From Clostridium sartagoforme (GTDB lineage: Bacteria > Bacillota > Clostridia > Clostridiales > Clostridiaceae): a stretch of 64,000 bases of DNA. The translations under genes were made by a program, and so were the position numbers. Location: NCBI RefSeq assembly GCF_004794105.1, contig NZ_SRYR01000001.1, positions 558,001 to 622,000 on the forward strand. Direction: 5' to 3'. Positions 45,836-55,019 of the stretch are shown here, one piece after another (positions within the stretch are counted from its first letter, which is position 1; each line of letters begins with the position of its first letter). The notes beneath the pieces are model-generated. The model was given only the letters and a program-made list of their open reading frames with translations, had not been told where the DNA came from and made no database searches.

Positions 45836-46702
45836 TTGATAAGTATAGCTGGAAAAGGTTGCGAGAGACTTGTTCCTACTGAAGAGAAAAAGCCTTTAGA
45901 GGAAATAGAGCGTAGCCTTGTTAAAAAATATAGAAAACATATATGGACTAAATTTGTTAAGGCAGTTAAAGACTACAATTTAGTTGAAGAAGGAGATAAA
46001 ATTGCTGTAGCTATATCTGGAGGAAAAGATTCATTACTTATGGCTAAGTGTTTTCAAGAATTGAAAAAGCATGGTCAAATGAATTTTGAATTAGAATTTA
46101 TAGCAATGGATCCTGGATACCATCCTCAAATAAAGGAACTTTTAATAGAAAACTGTGAGCACCTAGGTATTCCAGTTCAAATATATGAAGGTAAAGTTTT
46201 TGAGGTAGTGGATAAGATGGCTAGAGACTATCCATGCTATTTATGTGCTAGAATGAGAAGAGGTTCTTTATATAATAAAGCTAAGGAACTTGGATGTAAT
46301 AAGCTAGCTCTTGGTCATCATTATAATGATGTTATAGAAACAACATTACTTAATGTTTTATATGCTGGTAATTTCAAGACTATGTTACCTAAGTTTAAAT
46401 CTGCTAACTTTAAAAATATGGAGCTTATAAGACCTCTATATTATGTAGAAGAAGATTACATAAAGAGATTTACAAATAATGCTGGAATATGGCCACTTAA
46501 TTGTGCATGTATGGTTGCAGCAGAAAAAATAGGTAATAAGAGGTATGAAATTAAGGAATTAATAAAAGAGCTTAAGAAAAATTTTGATGGTGTTGAAAAA
46601 TCAATCTTTAAGTCAGCTGAAAATGTTAATTTAGACTCAATTCTCGGCTGGGAAAAAGATGGGATTAAAACAAAGTACTTAGAAGTTTATGATGAGGAAT
46701 AA
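45836..46702 (+). CDS. TtcA-like PP-loop tRNA thiolation protein
   Basis: A 288-residue ATP-pyrophosphatase with the PP-loop AISGGKDSLLMAK near residue 59 and paired cysteines in CYLCARMRRGSLY and LNCACMVAA, which can hold an iron-sulfur cluster. This is the pattern of TtcA, which makes 2-thiocytidine in tRNA, and of related clostridial proteins. The histidine LGHHYNDVIETTLLN block is also typical. The start is TTG at 45836 with GAGGTGA upstream. Exact tRNA target is inferred. Confidence 0.82.
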   Translation: MISIAGKGCERLVPTEEKKPLEEIERSLVKKYRKHIWTKFVKAVKDYNLVEEGDKIAVAISGGKDSLLMAKCFQELKKHGQMNFELEFIAMDPGYHPQIKELLIENCEHLGIPVQIYEGKVFEVVDKMARDYPCYLCARMRRGSLYNKAKELGCNKLALGHHYNDVIETTLLNVLYAGNFKTMLPKFKSANFKNMELIRPLYYVEEDYIKRFTNNAGIWPLNCACMVAAEKIGNKRYEIKELIKELKKNFDGVEKSIFKSAENVNLDSILGWEKDGIKTKYLEVYDEE

Positions 46703-46747
46703 TTAACGCTATATTATTTATAATAATAATGTAGCGGAGGTGATTTT

Positions 46748-46840
46748 ATGGCGAAGAAAGGTCAAAAGGCAAGTTGGGAGAATAAGAGATACCAACCACC
46801 TAAGGCAAGTGAAGCTTCTAAAGTACCTGAAGTTAAATAA
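46748..46840 (+). CDS. Small basic protein of 30 residues
   Basis: A short ORF with a very strong ribosome site (GGAGGTGA) and ATG at 46748. It encodes a lysine-rich peptide beginning MAKKGQKASWENKRYQPPK and containing proline pairs. A hairpin (46858-46879, GGGCTGTT/AACAGCCC) lies just downstream. I do not recognise a family. The strong initiation region argues that it is translated. Confidence 0.6.
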   Translation: MAKKGQKASWENKRYQPPKASEASKVPEVK

Positions 46841-46947
46841 GAGTTAAGTCATTAAAAGGGGCTGTTGAACAAACAGCCCAAATTAAAAATTAAAAATGAA
46901 GAATTATTGATGTAATTCTTATAGAATTACTAAAATTAATTTCTTTT

Positions 46948-46971
46948 TAAAACTCCTTCGGGAGTTTTTTC
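46948..46971 (+). terminator. Terminator
   Basis: AAAACTCC and GGAGTTTTTT pair around a TTCG tetraloop, followed by T. Just upstream GTAATTCT/AGAATTAC forms a second small hairpin. Confidence 0.85.
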
Positions 46972-47116
46972 ATTAATTTTTCATTATGCGATAGCACCTT
47001 CTTATATTTTATTAAAATTTAAAAATTTCTACGCATATTTTGCTTTTTTTATTAAAAAATATATGGTATATTTTATTTAAGCTTTAATGCTGAAAAATGT
47101 GAATTGGAGAAATAAT

Positions 47117-47305
47117 ATGGATAAAGATAAGTTTATTGCTATGGACCCAAATATTTTATTAAGTATGGTTAATATGAAGCTTAGAGATTTCTATTCTAGC
47201 TTAGATGATTTATGTGATGATATGGGAATAATTAAAAGTGAATTAGAAGAAAAGTTAGAATCTATAGATTATAAATATGATAAAGAAAGAAATCAATTCA
47301 AATAA
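47117..47305 (+). CDS. DUF4250 protein
   Basis: A 62-residue protein with the DUF4250 pattern, PNILLSMVNMKLRDFYSSLD and the following SELEEKLESIDYKYD. Function unknown; common in clostridia and enterococci. The ATG at 47117 follows TGGAGAA; the longer start at 47087 has no ribosome site. A small single-span protein gene follows 17 bases later. Confidence 0.82.
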   Translation: MDKDKFIAMDPNILLSMVNMKLRDFYSSLDDLCDDMGIIKSELEEKLESIDYKYDKERNQFK

Positions 47306-47322
47306 AGTAGGGGGGATAATTT

Positions 47323-47448
47323 ATGAAATTAAAAAACTTTGGTAAATTAGCCGTTTTAGTAGCAGCTGGAACAGCTTTAGTAGCAACATTAATTAATGAT
47401 AATAAGGAAAAATCAAAAAAAGAAGAAGTTCTAACAGATAGAGAATAA
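47323..47448 (+). CDS. Small single-span membrane protein of 41 residues
   Basis: ATG at 47323 follows GGGGGGAT. The peptide has one hydrophobic helix (LAVLVAAGTALVATLI) at residues 9-24 and a charged lysine/glutamate tail. It probably inserts in the membrane. It is likely cotranscribed with the DUF4250 gene; no family is recognised. Confidence 0.65.
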   Translation: MKLKNFGKLAVLVAAGTALVATLINDNKEKSKKEEVLTDRE

Positions 47449-47505
47449 AAATCTTTTACTTAGATATAGTAAATTTTCATAAGGATAAAAGGTAGGAAGA
47501 GGTTT

Positions 47506-49224
47506 ATGAGTAATGACAAGGAAGTTAAATACCTTAAATTTAAGAGCAGAAAATCCTTAGCTTTTGATGAGAGTGACGAGTTTTTATCTAGGTTCAAAGA
47601 ATCTTTTATAAAATCAATAAATGGACTGTTTATATTTGCAGATAGAGAAAAAGACTTGGTAATATTCTATGGGAATAATAAGGGAATCATAGGGTTTCAT
47701 GATGATTTTATAGTTATGTCTTTTAAGGAGTGTATGGAGTATATTCATCCAGATTTTATTGATATATTGATTAATGGGATTAAATGCAATTTAGAAGAAA
47801 TCGAAATTAAAATAATCAATTTAAATGGGCAAGAAGTATGGATTAGTATTAAAGGACAAGGTGAAAAAGGGAGCCTTCAAAGATTTGAAGGCTATGTACA
47901 TAACATAACTAAGGAAAAAGAAGCAAGTTTAAAATTAGAGTATATGAGTTATTATGATGAATTAACTGGCTTGATAAACAGAAAAAGATTTAAAGAAATC
48001 ATAGATGAGGAACTTAGAGCGCATACATTAGTAGAAAGTAGAGGGGCTCTAATAATAATTGATATAGATAATTTTAAATTTGTTAACGATTCTTATGGGC
48101 ATATTTATGGAGACTTGTTCCTAAAACGATTCTCTGAGGATTTAAAGAAAATACTTGAATCCAACTCTAATATTTGTAGATTTGGTGGAGATGAGTTTTT
48201 AGTTTTCCTTCCAGACATAGAAGATATTAAGGAAATTGAGGATATTGTTACAAAGATTGTAAACATATTAAAAGAACCCTATAGTATAAATGGTAAAAAA
48301 ATATTTTCTACAGTAAGTATTGGTGTTTCTGTCTTCCCAGATGATGCTGAGGATTTTGAAGGTTTATTAAAGAATTCTGATGCATCTATGTATATGGCTA
48401 AAAGTAATGGTAAGAATCAGTGGCAAATGTTTAATAGTAATATATCAAGGGAAATAAATAGAATATATTCTATTCAAAAGGGACTTAGAACAACCTTAGA
48501 GAATAATGAAATGTATGTTGTGTTTCAACCTAAGGTTAGACTAACTGACGATGAAGTTGATGGCTTTGAAGCTTTACTAAGATGGAAAAACGAGGAAATG
48601 GGATTTGTGAGTCCAGCGGAGTTTATTCCAATTGCAGAAAGTACAAGACTTATTATTCCTATTGGAAAGTTTGTATTAAGAGAAGTATTTGCTAAAATTA
48701 AATATTTACTATCAGAAGGATATGATAATTTTAAAATAGCTGTGAATCTTTCAGAGATTCAATTAAGAGAAGGAGACTTGGTAACGTATTTTAATTCTCT
48801 AATAGAAGAGTTTCAAGTATCTCCTAAATATATTGAAATTGAAATAACTGAAAGTATGATTATGAAATCTGTGGATAGAAATATTCGGTATTTGTTAGAA
48901 ATTAAAGAATTAGGAGCATCTATTGCTTTAGATGATTTTGGAACAGGCTATTCATCATTAAATCATTTAACTAAATTACCTATAGATGTTTTAAAAATTG
49001 ATAGGAGTTTTGTAGTTGATATGACTCAAAATGATAAATCTAGGTTTATAGTAGAAAATATTATTCAACTATCCCATAAGCTGGGAATTACTGTAGTTGC
49101 AGAGGGCGTTGAAGAAAAAGAGCAGGTAGATTATTTAAAGAGTATTGAATGTGATACTGTTCAGGGATATTATTATAGCAGACCAGAACATTTTGAAAAT
49201 GTAATAACTATGTTAAGTAAATAG
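47506..49224 (+). CDS. PAS-GGDEF-EAL cyclic-di-GMP protein (1)
   Basis: A 572-residue soluble protein with a PAS-like sensor (about 25-140), GGDEF domain with intact RFGGDEF, and EAL domain with intact EALLRW and DDFGTGYSS. The inhibitory RxxD site before GGDEF is not evident. Both synthesis and hydrolysis of c-di-GMP are therefore possible. No transmembrane segment or riboswitch is nearby. It shares layout and C-terminal ending (VVAEGVEEKEQ, QGYYYSRP) with the protein at 52701, suggesting gene duplication. AGGAAGAGG precedes the ATG. Confidence 0.92.
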   Translation: MSNDKEVKYLKFKSRKSLAFDESDEFLSRFKESFIKSINGLFIFADREKDLVIFYGNNKGIIGFHDDFIVMSFKECMEYIHPDFIDILINGIKCNLEEIEIKIINLNGQEVWISIKGQGEKGSLQRFEGYVHNITKEKEASLKLEYMSYYDELTGLINRKRFKEIIDEELRAHTLVESRGALIIIDIDNFKFVNDSYGHIYGDLFLKRFSEDLKKILESNSNICRFGGDEFLVFLPDIEDIKEIEDIVTKIVNILKEPYSINGKKIFSTVSIGVSVFPDDAEDFEGLLKNSDASMYMAKSNGKNQWQMFNSNISREINRIYSIQKGLRTTLENNEMYVVFQPKVRLTDDEVDGFEALLRWKNEEMGFVSPAEFIPIAESTRLIIPIGKFVLREVFAKIKYLLSEGYDNFKIAVNLSEIQLREGDLVTYFNSLIEEFQVSPKYIEIEITESMIMKSVDRNIRYLLEIKELGASIALDDFGTGYSSLNHLTKLPIDVLKIDRSFVVDMTQNDKSRFIVENIIQLSHKLGITVVAEGVEEKEQVDYLKSIECDTVQGYYYSRPEHFENVITMLSK

Positions 49225-49251
49225 GAATGGCTGTATAGTTGATAAGGAATA

Positions 49252-49298
49252 AGGGCTTATAAAGGATGATTAGTTAATTAAAATCTTTTATAAGCCCT
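49252..49298. other. Perfect hairpin between GGDEF-EAL gene and MATE gene
   Basis: AGGGCTTATAAAGGAT and ATCTTTTATAAGCCCT form a 16-bp stem with one mismatch. No T run follows on the plus strand, so it may be a weak terminator or an mRNA-stability element. Confidence 0.55.
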
Positions 49299-49357
49299 AG
49301 ATATGTTTAAAAGTTATGTTTAAAAATAGATTTTATAATACAACTTGGGGGGATAAC

Positions 49358-50740
49358 ATGAAAAAGACAGTCGATTTAGTATCAGGAAATATTTTATCAG
49401 CATTAATAAAATTATCATTACCTATATTAGGTACATCATTTATTCAAATGGCTTATAATATGATAGATATGATATGGGTTGGGAGAATGGGTAGTGATGC
49501 AGTTGCAGCGGTGGGAACGGCTGGATTTTTCACTTGGTTTGGAAGTGCGTTAGTTTTTATTTCTAAAATAGGAGCAGAAATAGGTGTATCTCAAGCTATA
49601 GGTAAAAAAGATAAAGTAGAAAGAAATAAATATATTTATAATAGTTTGCTTATAAATATTATAATTGCAATTACATATACAATTCTTTTAATACTTTTAA
49701 GAAATAATTTAGTTGGGTTTTTTAAATTAGGTAATGAAGAAATAATTAGAATGGCTATAGAATACTTAATTGTGGTTTCATTAGGAATGATATTTAGCTT
49801 TTTAAATCCTTTATTTACAGGGATATTTAATGCGTCTGGAAGTAGTAAGGTACCATTTTTAATTAATTCCATAGGACTAGTATTTAATATAGTTTTTGAC
49901 CCAATACTGATCTTTGGACTTTTTGGCTTCCCAAGATTAGGCGTTATTGGAGCTGCCTTAGCTACTGTATTAGCACAAGTTATAGTTACTTTAATTTTTA
50001 TAGTAGCATTTATTAAAAATGGATATAGTTTAAGTTTAAAGAATAAAAAATATATAGATAAAGCTATAATAATAAGAATATGTAAACTTGGTATCCCAAT
50101 GGCTCTACAAAATTGTGGATTTTCATTTTTTGCTATGGTAATAGGAAGAGTTGTAGCTTCATTTGGACCAGTAGCAATTGCGGTACAGAAGGTCGGTTCA
50201 CAAATTGAAGCTATATCATGGATGACTGCAGAAGGATTTGCAGCTGCATTAACAGCTTTTGTTGGACAAAATTATGGAGCAAATAAATGGGGAAGAATTT
50301 TAAAGGGATATAAGGCTACAATATTAGTGGCTAGTGTACTAGGAGTTCTTTCAAGCCTATTATTAATTTTTGCTGGAAGAGAATTATTTTCTGTATTTAT
50401 TCCAGAGAAGGAAGCTATTGAGGTAGGTGCAGCTTACCTAACTATACTGGGATTTTCTCAACTATTTATGTGTATAGAAATAACTACTGCAGGTGCTTTT
50501 TCAGGTTTAGGAGATACAGTTACTCCTTTTTGGGTAAGTATAATACTTACAGGTCTTAGAATACCTATAGCTATATTTTTAAGCTCATATTTAGCATTAG
50601 GATTAAATGGAGTATGGTGGAGTATTAGTGGAACTAGTATTTTAAAAGGAATAATATTAGTTATTCTATTCTTTATAATGGTCATTATTCCAAATAAAAA
50701 TAAATTTAAAAAAAGTATTGACAATTTAGAGTGTAGATAA
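49358..50740 (+). CDS. MATE-family efflux transporter
   Basis: A 460-residue integral membrane protein with twelve hydrophobic segments, exporting drugs or metabolites in exchange for cations. The family opening NILSALIKLSLPILGTSFIQ, AAVGTAGFFTWFG and the GQNYGANKWGRI motif are present. The ATG at 49358 follows GGGGGGATAA; the frame from 49316 has no ribosome site. Substrate unknown. Confidence 0.9.
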   Translation: MKKTVDLVSGNILSALIKLSLPILGTSFIQMAYNMIDMIWVGRMGSDAVAAVGTAGFFTWFGSALVFISKIGAEIGVSQAIGKKDKVERNKYIYNSLLINIIIAITYTILLILLRNNLVGFFKLGNEEIIRMAIEYLIVVSLGMIFSFLNPLFTGIFNASGSSKVPFLINSIGLVFNIVFDPILIFGLFGFPRLGVIGAALATVLAQVIVTLIFIVAFIKNGYSLSLKNKKYIDKAIIIRICKLGIPMALQNCGFSFFAMVIGRVVASFGPVAIAVQKVGSQIEAISWMTAEGFAAALTAFVGQNYGANKWGRILKGYKATILVASVLGVLSSLLLIFAGRELFSVFIPEKEAIEVGAAYLTILGFSQLFMCIEITTAGAFSGLGDTVTPFWVSIILTGLRIPIAIFLSSYLALGLNGVWWSISGTSILKGIILVILFFIMVIIPNKNKFKKSIDNLECR

Positions 50741-50765
50741 TATTATATATATAAATTAACAATTA

Positions 50766-51016
50766 ATTCCTTTGAAGAGGGAGAGTAGCTATTATGTAAG
50801 GTTTAAGAGAGCTGAAGATGGTGAGATTTCAGTACTGTAACAGATAGTGAATGGGCCTCTGAGGAGTAAGGCGAAATTATTTAAAGTAGCTAAACCGTAA
50901 GTCCCACGTTATAGGGAATAGGGTATGAAGTACCTGATTAGAGAGGCTTTTTTAAGCAATTTAGGTGGCACCACGGATAATACCGTCCTATACATTTTGT
51001 ATAGGGCGTTTTTTTA
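50766..51016 (+). promoter_or_regulatory. T-box leader, tRNA-Trp specific
   Basis: A classic T-box: AGAGCTGAAGATGGTGAGA distal stem region, a specifier bulge GAATGGG with codon TGG (Trp) at 50852-50854, and the T-box AGGTGGCACCACGG at 50963-50976. A terminator CCGTCCTATAC/GTATAGGGCG with a T run is at 50983-51016. Uncharged tRNA-Trp would stabilise the antiterminator and turn on the next gene, a TrpP-like transporter. Confidence 0.93.
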
Positions 51017-51108
51017 TACTCAAAAATAGTAAGGAGCTGGTAATTATGGTATGAACTTTAGGTGATAGCAGAGATTAAATTAAATTTAATAAAAAAGGGG
51101 AATTTAAA

Positions 51109-51636
51109 ATGGAAAGAAATTTAAATGTTAAAAAAATGATATTAAATGCAATATTAATAGCAATAGGAGCACTATTACATCAAATTACGCCAGCTTTAGG
51201 ATTACCAATGCAACCAGATTTAGCTTTAGCAATGTTATTTATAATTATATTGATAAATAAAGATTATAAGACAACATTAATTTCAAGTATAATAATGGGT
51301 GTTATTACTGCTCTTACAACGAAGTTTCCAGGAGGACAACTTCCGAATATTATTGATAAGCTTGTAACAGCTCACTTAATATTCTTTACATTTAAGATAA
51401 TGGGAGAAAGAATTTCAGATTTTGTTAAGATAGTAGTAGCTTTAAGCTTAGGAACTGTAATAAGTGGATTAGTATTTTTAGGATCAGCTAGCATAATAGT
51501 TGGACTTCCAGGACCTTTTATAGTATTAGTTAGTACAGTAGTAATACCAGCAGCAATTATGAATATATTTTTAGGAATAATTTTATATAAAGCAATTGGA
51601 GTGGCTTTAAAAGCAACGAGAACAGAAATAGTATAG
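51109..51636 (+). CDS. trpP: Tryptophan transporter TrpP
   Basis: A 175-residue membrane protein with about five hydrophobic segments, of the TrpP family. GALLHQITPALGLPMQPDLA and FPGGQLPNIIDKLVTAHLIF are characteristic. It imports tryptophan, probably via an ECF-like or secondary mechanism. The upstream T-box with TGG specifier independently assigns tryptophan as substrate. GGGGAATTTAAA precedes the ATG. It is followed by a terminator at 51705-51744. Confidence 0.9.
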   Translation: MERNLNVKKMILNAILIAIGALLHQITPALGLPMQPDLALAMLFIIILINKDYKTTLISSIIMGVITALTTKFPGGQLPNIIDKLVTAHLIFFTFKIMGERISDFVKIVVALSLGTVISGLVFLGSASIIVGLPGPFIVLVSTVVIPAAIMNIFLGIILYKAIGVALKATRTEIV

Positions 51637-51704
51637 GAATAGGCTGCGCTTAATGAATAATGTATAATTAAGGATGTGATTTGTTCCAAATCAGTAAAAT
51701 AAAA

Positions 51705-51744
51705 GAAGATGTTGAATTAGGAATACCTAATCCAACATCTTTTA
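51705..51744 (+). terminator. Terminator after trpP
   Basis: AAGATGTTGAATTAGG and CCTAATCCAACATCTT form a long stem with an AATA loop and T run, about 70 bases after the stop. Confidence 0.8.
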
Positions 51745-51816
51745 ATCTTAAAAACTTCGAAGGGAGTTTTTAAAATTAATTGTGCTTTATACATTATGCA
51801 TTATCAATTAGAAAAG

Positions 51817-52569
51817 CTATCGTGTTACTTTATAGATTTCAGGTGTATCTTCACTTATTGTTTTAAATTCATAGCCTTTATCTTTATAGTATTTAATTAC
51901 AGAAGGAAGGGCTTTAGCTGAATTTTTATTTATAAATCCACAGTGCATTAATAGTACTATATTATTCTTAGAAGAATAAGACTTTTTAGCTATGGTGCTT
52001 GGGGCTGCATTATAATTCGCTCCATCTTCACTATCTAAAGTCCAATCGTATATTTTTAAATTATTATTATGTATCTCTTCAACTAAGGAATTCTTTAATT
52101 TATAGCTCCTATTATTACATCCAAAAGGAAATCTTAAAATATTGTATTTTTCACCTGTTACCTTATATATTTCATCTTGGCATTTTATCATCTCATTTAT
52201 AAATCCACTATTATTACAATAGAGTTTATTTCTATCATGGGTATAGCTGTGCAATCCTATACTATGACCTTCATCTTTCATTCTTAGTAATATATCTTCT
52301 TGACCTTTAATTTCAGAACCAACTACAAAAAATGTAGCTTTAACATCTTCCTTTTTTAAGGTATCTAAAACAGCGTTAGTCACTTTTCCACCGGGTCCAT
52401 CATCAAAAGTGAGATATATTGTCTTAGGGCCAATATTATCAGACTCATCATTTACTTTTTCATTATTGGAATCATTATAAGCGAAAGCTGTTAAGCTTGG
52501 GCATATCAAACTTATACTTAAAAATAACATTATAATAAATAAGGATATACTTCTATTTTCTTTTTTCAT
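51817..52569 (-). CDS. Polysaccharide deacetylase (NodB domain), exported
   Basis: A 250-residue protein with an N-terminal signal peptide (FIIMLFLSISLICPSLTAFA). The NodB motifs follow: TFDDGPGGKV around residue 54, HSYTHD with metal-ligand histidines, RFPFGCN in place of the common RPPYG, and LLMHCG near the end. It probably removes acetyl groups from peptidoglycan or another cell-surface polysaccharide outside the cell. GGAGGTG precedes the ATG. The F-for-P change in motif 3 is a mild oddity. Confidence 0.88.
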   Translation of the reverse strand: MKKENRSISLFIIMLFLSISLICPSLTAFAYNDSNNEKVNDESDNIGPKTIYLTFDDGPGGKVTNAVLDTLKKEDVKATFFVVGSEIKGQEDILLRMKDEGHSIGLHSYTHDRNKLYCNNSGFINEMIKCQDEIYKVTGEKYNILRFPFGCNNRSYKLKNSLVEEIHNNNLKIYDWTLDSEDGANYNAAPSTIAKKSYSSKNNIVLLMHCGFINKNSAKALPSVIKYYKDKGYEFKTISEDTPEIYKVTR

Positions 52570-52700
52570 AATTCACCTCCAAAGAATAACAAGCATTTAT
52601 AGTATTCCTAAAAAAATATATAATAAACTCTTTAAATATAAAAAATATATGATACAATTATTACTGTAATATATTGTAAAGAGGGCTTTTGGTGGTAGAA

Positions 52701-54932
52701 ATGAAAAGAAGAAAAAAGAAGGGTTTAGTTTTTCTATTTGTATTAGCAATATCATTATATACGTTAACTAGGGTTGAAGCTAAAAATGCCTTAATAATTA
52801 TAATGGCTATTATTATATTAATTTTAATATCTGACTCTCTTTATAATAGAAGAAAATATTATAAGTTACATAATTTAATAGATGTAAATAGAAGAAGATA
52901 TAAATCAGCAGTGGAAGCTTTAGATGGAGCTATATGGGAATGGTCCAATAAAAATAATGAGCTTTTTATATCTGATAAGATAAAAGAAATATTAGGTATA
53001 AGCGAAAATATTAGTAGTTTTAATGAATGGTTTAGGTATATATCTGATGATGAAAGAGAAGATATAGTACTTTATATTGAAAATGTTATTGAAAATAGAA
53101 GTATAGATGATTTTATTTTAGAACCTATTTTTATAAGCGAAAGTGGGGAAAAGCTAAATATACAAATTAAAGGAAGCGGGAAAATAATTAATAACACTTT
53201 TTATTTAACTGGGTCTATTAAAAATATTACTGAAATAAAAAAGATAGAAAAGATAAATTCAAATAGAAAAGATAGAAATATATTAGCATTAGAAGTAGCA
53301 AATGACATAGTTTTCTGGTGGAATGTAAATGAAAATATTATTTCTATAGGTAATGCAATTAGAAAATATTTAGGTGTTCCTGGAGAGGGAGATTTGCTGA
53401 TTCCATATAAGAAGTGGCAAGAATACATAAAAGAAGATGATTTAAAGGGCTATTTAGAGAAGATTAATTCTATTTTAGATTCGTCTAAAAATCAAGTTTA
53501 TTCAATAGAATATAGAATAAAAGGTGCAAATAATAAATATTATTGGATACAAAGTAAGGGGAAAAAAGTAGTTGAAAATAGTGAAAGTATATTTGTATAT
53601 GGGACACTATCTGATATTACTGCAAGAAAAGAAAAAGAATTGGAAATAAGTTATTTAAGTTTCAATGATGATGTTACTGGAATACCAAATAGAAGATTTT
53701 TTGTTAGAGAAATAAATAATAGGTTAAAAAATTATACTAATGAAAAAATGGCAATAATATTTATTGATTTAGACAACTTTAAATATGTTAATGATACTTT
53801 TGGTCATGATATAGGTGACTCTTTATTATTTGAATTTTGCAATTGTATTAAAAATATGAATATTGATGATTCATTATTTGCCAGATATGGTGGAGATGAG
53901 TTTGTTTTAGTAAAATACAATTTAAAATCAAAAGGTGAAATAAAAGAAATCTTAAATAATATAATAAAAAATTTAAGTAAGCCTATGATGATAAAAAACA
54001 AAGAAATATTTTGTTCTTTAAGTGTTGGAGTTAGTATATATCCTACTGATGGATTAGATATGGGAATACTTTTAAAAAGGGCAGATATGGCTATGTATTT
54101 AGCTAAAATTAATGGAAAGAATAGATATGAATTCTTTGACTCAAATATTTTAGAAATATTAAATCGTGAATTTAATATAGAAAAAGGGCTAAGGATTGCT
54201 ATTGATAATAATGAAATTAAAATGTTATATCAGCCAAAGGTAAGTGTTTATAATGGAGAAGTAATTGGATTTGAATCTTTAGTTAGATGGCATAGTAATG
54301 AATTAGGTATGGTATCACCTAATGAATTTATTCCAATTGCAGAAAATTCAGGACTTATTATAACTATAGGCAAGCATATTATAGAAGAAAGTCTTAAGAA
54401 ATGTAAGGAGTTGTCTTTAAAAACAGATAAAAAGTTTAAAATGGCAATAAACCTTTCTGAAGTTCAAATTAGAGATGAAGAAATTGTAAAATTTATAGAT
54501 GGAACTATAAAAAAACTAGAACTAGATGCAAGTTATGTTGAATTTGAAATAACTGAAAGTATTATAATGAAGTATCCAGAAAAAAATATAAAAACATTAG
54601 AAAAGTTAAAAAATCTTGGTGTAACTTTGGCTTTAGATGATTTTGGAACAGGGTATTCGTCTCTTAGTTATTTAAGGACACTACCTATAGATGTATTAAA
54701 GATAGATAAGAGCTTTATAGATGGTATTCTTATTGAAGAAAAATGTGAGTATATTATAAATAGTATAATAGAATTATCCCATTACTTAAATTTGACTGTA
54801 GTTGCTGAAGGAGTAGAAACTAAGGAGCAGCTAGAGTACTTAAGTAATATTAGTTGCGATGTAATTCAAGGTTATTATTTCAGTAGACCAATTGAATTTG
54901 AGGATGCAGCTAAAATGATATTGGTTAGCTAA
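52701..54932 (+). CDS. Membrane PAS-PAS-GGDEF-EAL cyclic-di-GMP protein (2)
   Basis: About 743 residues. Two adjacent N-terminal membrane segments (LVFLFVLAISLYTL and ALIIIMAIIILILI) are followed by two PAS domains (about 75-170 and 200-315). GGDEF with RYGGDEF and an EAL domain carrying ESLVRW and DDFGTGYSS follow. The catalytic glutamate is kept despite E-S-L. It has both potential activities, sensing at the membrane. The ATG at 52701 follows GGTGG; GTG at 52692 or TTG at 52689 behind AGAGGG are alternatives. Confidence 0.9.
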   Translation: MKRRKKKGLVFLFVLAISLYTLTRVEAKNALIIIMAIIILILISDSLYNRRKYYKLHNLIDVNRRRYKSAVEALDGAIWEWSNKNNELFISDKIKEILGISENISSFNEWFRYISDDEREDIVLYIENVIENRSIDDFILEPIFISESGEKLNIQIKGSGKIINNTFYLTGSIKNITEIKKIEKINSNRKDRNILALEVANDIVFWWNVNENIISIGNAIRKYLGVPGEGDLLIPYKKWQEYIKEDDLKGYLEKINSILDSSKNQVYSIEYRIKGANNKYYWIQSKGKKVVENSESIFVYGTLSDITARKEKELEISYLSFNDDVTGIPNRRFFVREINNRLKNYTNEKMAIIFIDLDNFKYVNDTFGHDIGDSLLFEFCNCIKNMNIDDSLFARYGGDEFVLVKYNLKSKGEIKEILNNIIKNLSKPMMIKNKEIFCSLSVGVSIYPTDGLDMGILLKRADMAMYLAKINGKNRYEFFDSNILEILNREFNIEKGLRIAIDNNEIKMLYQPKVSVYNGEVIGFESLVRWHSNELGMVSPNEFIPIAENSGLIITIGKHIIEESLKKCKELSLKTDKKFKMAINLSEVQIRDEEIVKFIDGTIKKLELDASYVEFEITESIIMKYPEKNIKTLEKLKNLGVTLALDDFGTGYSSLSYLRTLPIDVLKIDKSFIDGILIEEKCEYIINSIIELSHYLNLTVVAEGVETKEQLEYLSNISCDVIQGYYFSRPIEFEDAAKMILVS

Positions 54933-55019
54933 TAAAATATTTAAATTTATCTTATATTTTAATCACAAAGTAAATGTAGAAATCGTATTATGTAACTATA
55001 TTGGACTTTGGAGGTTAAA

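Noticed and set aside
47300..55000. c-di-GMP riboswitch near the GGDEF-EAL genes
   Set aside because: No GEMM-like motif (GCAAAGCC-type core) was found in either leader.
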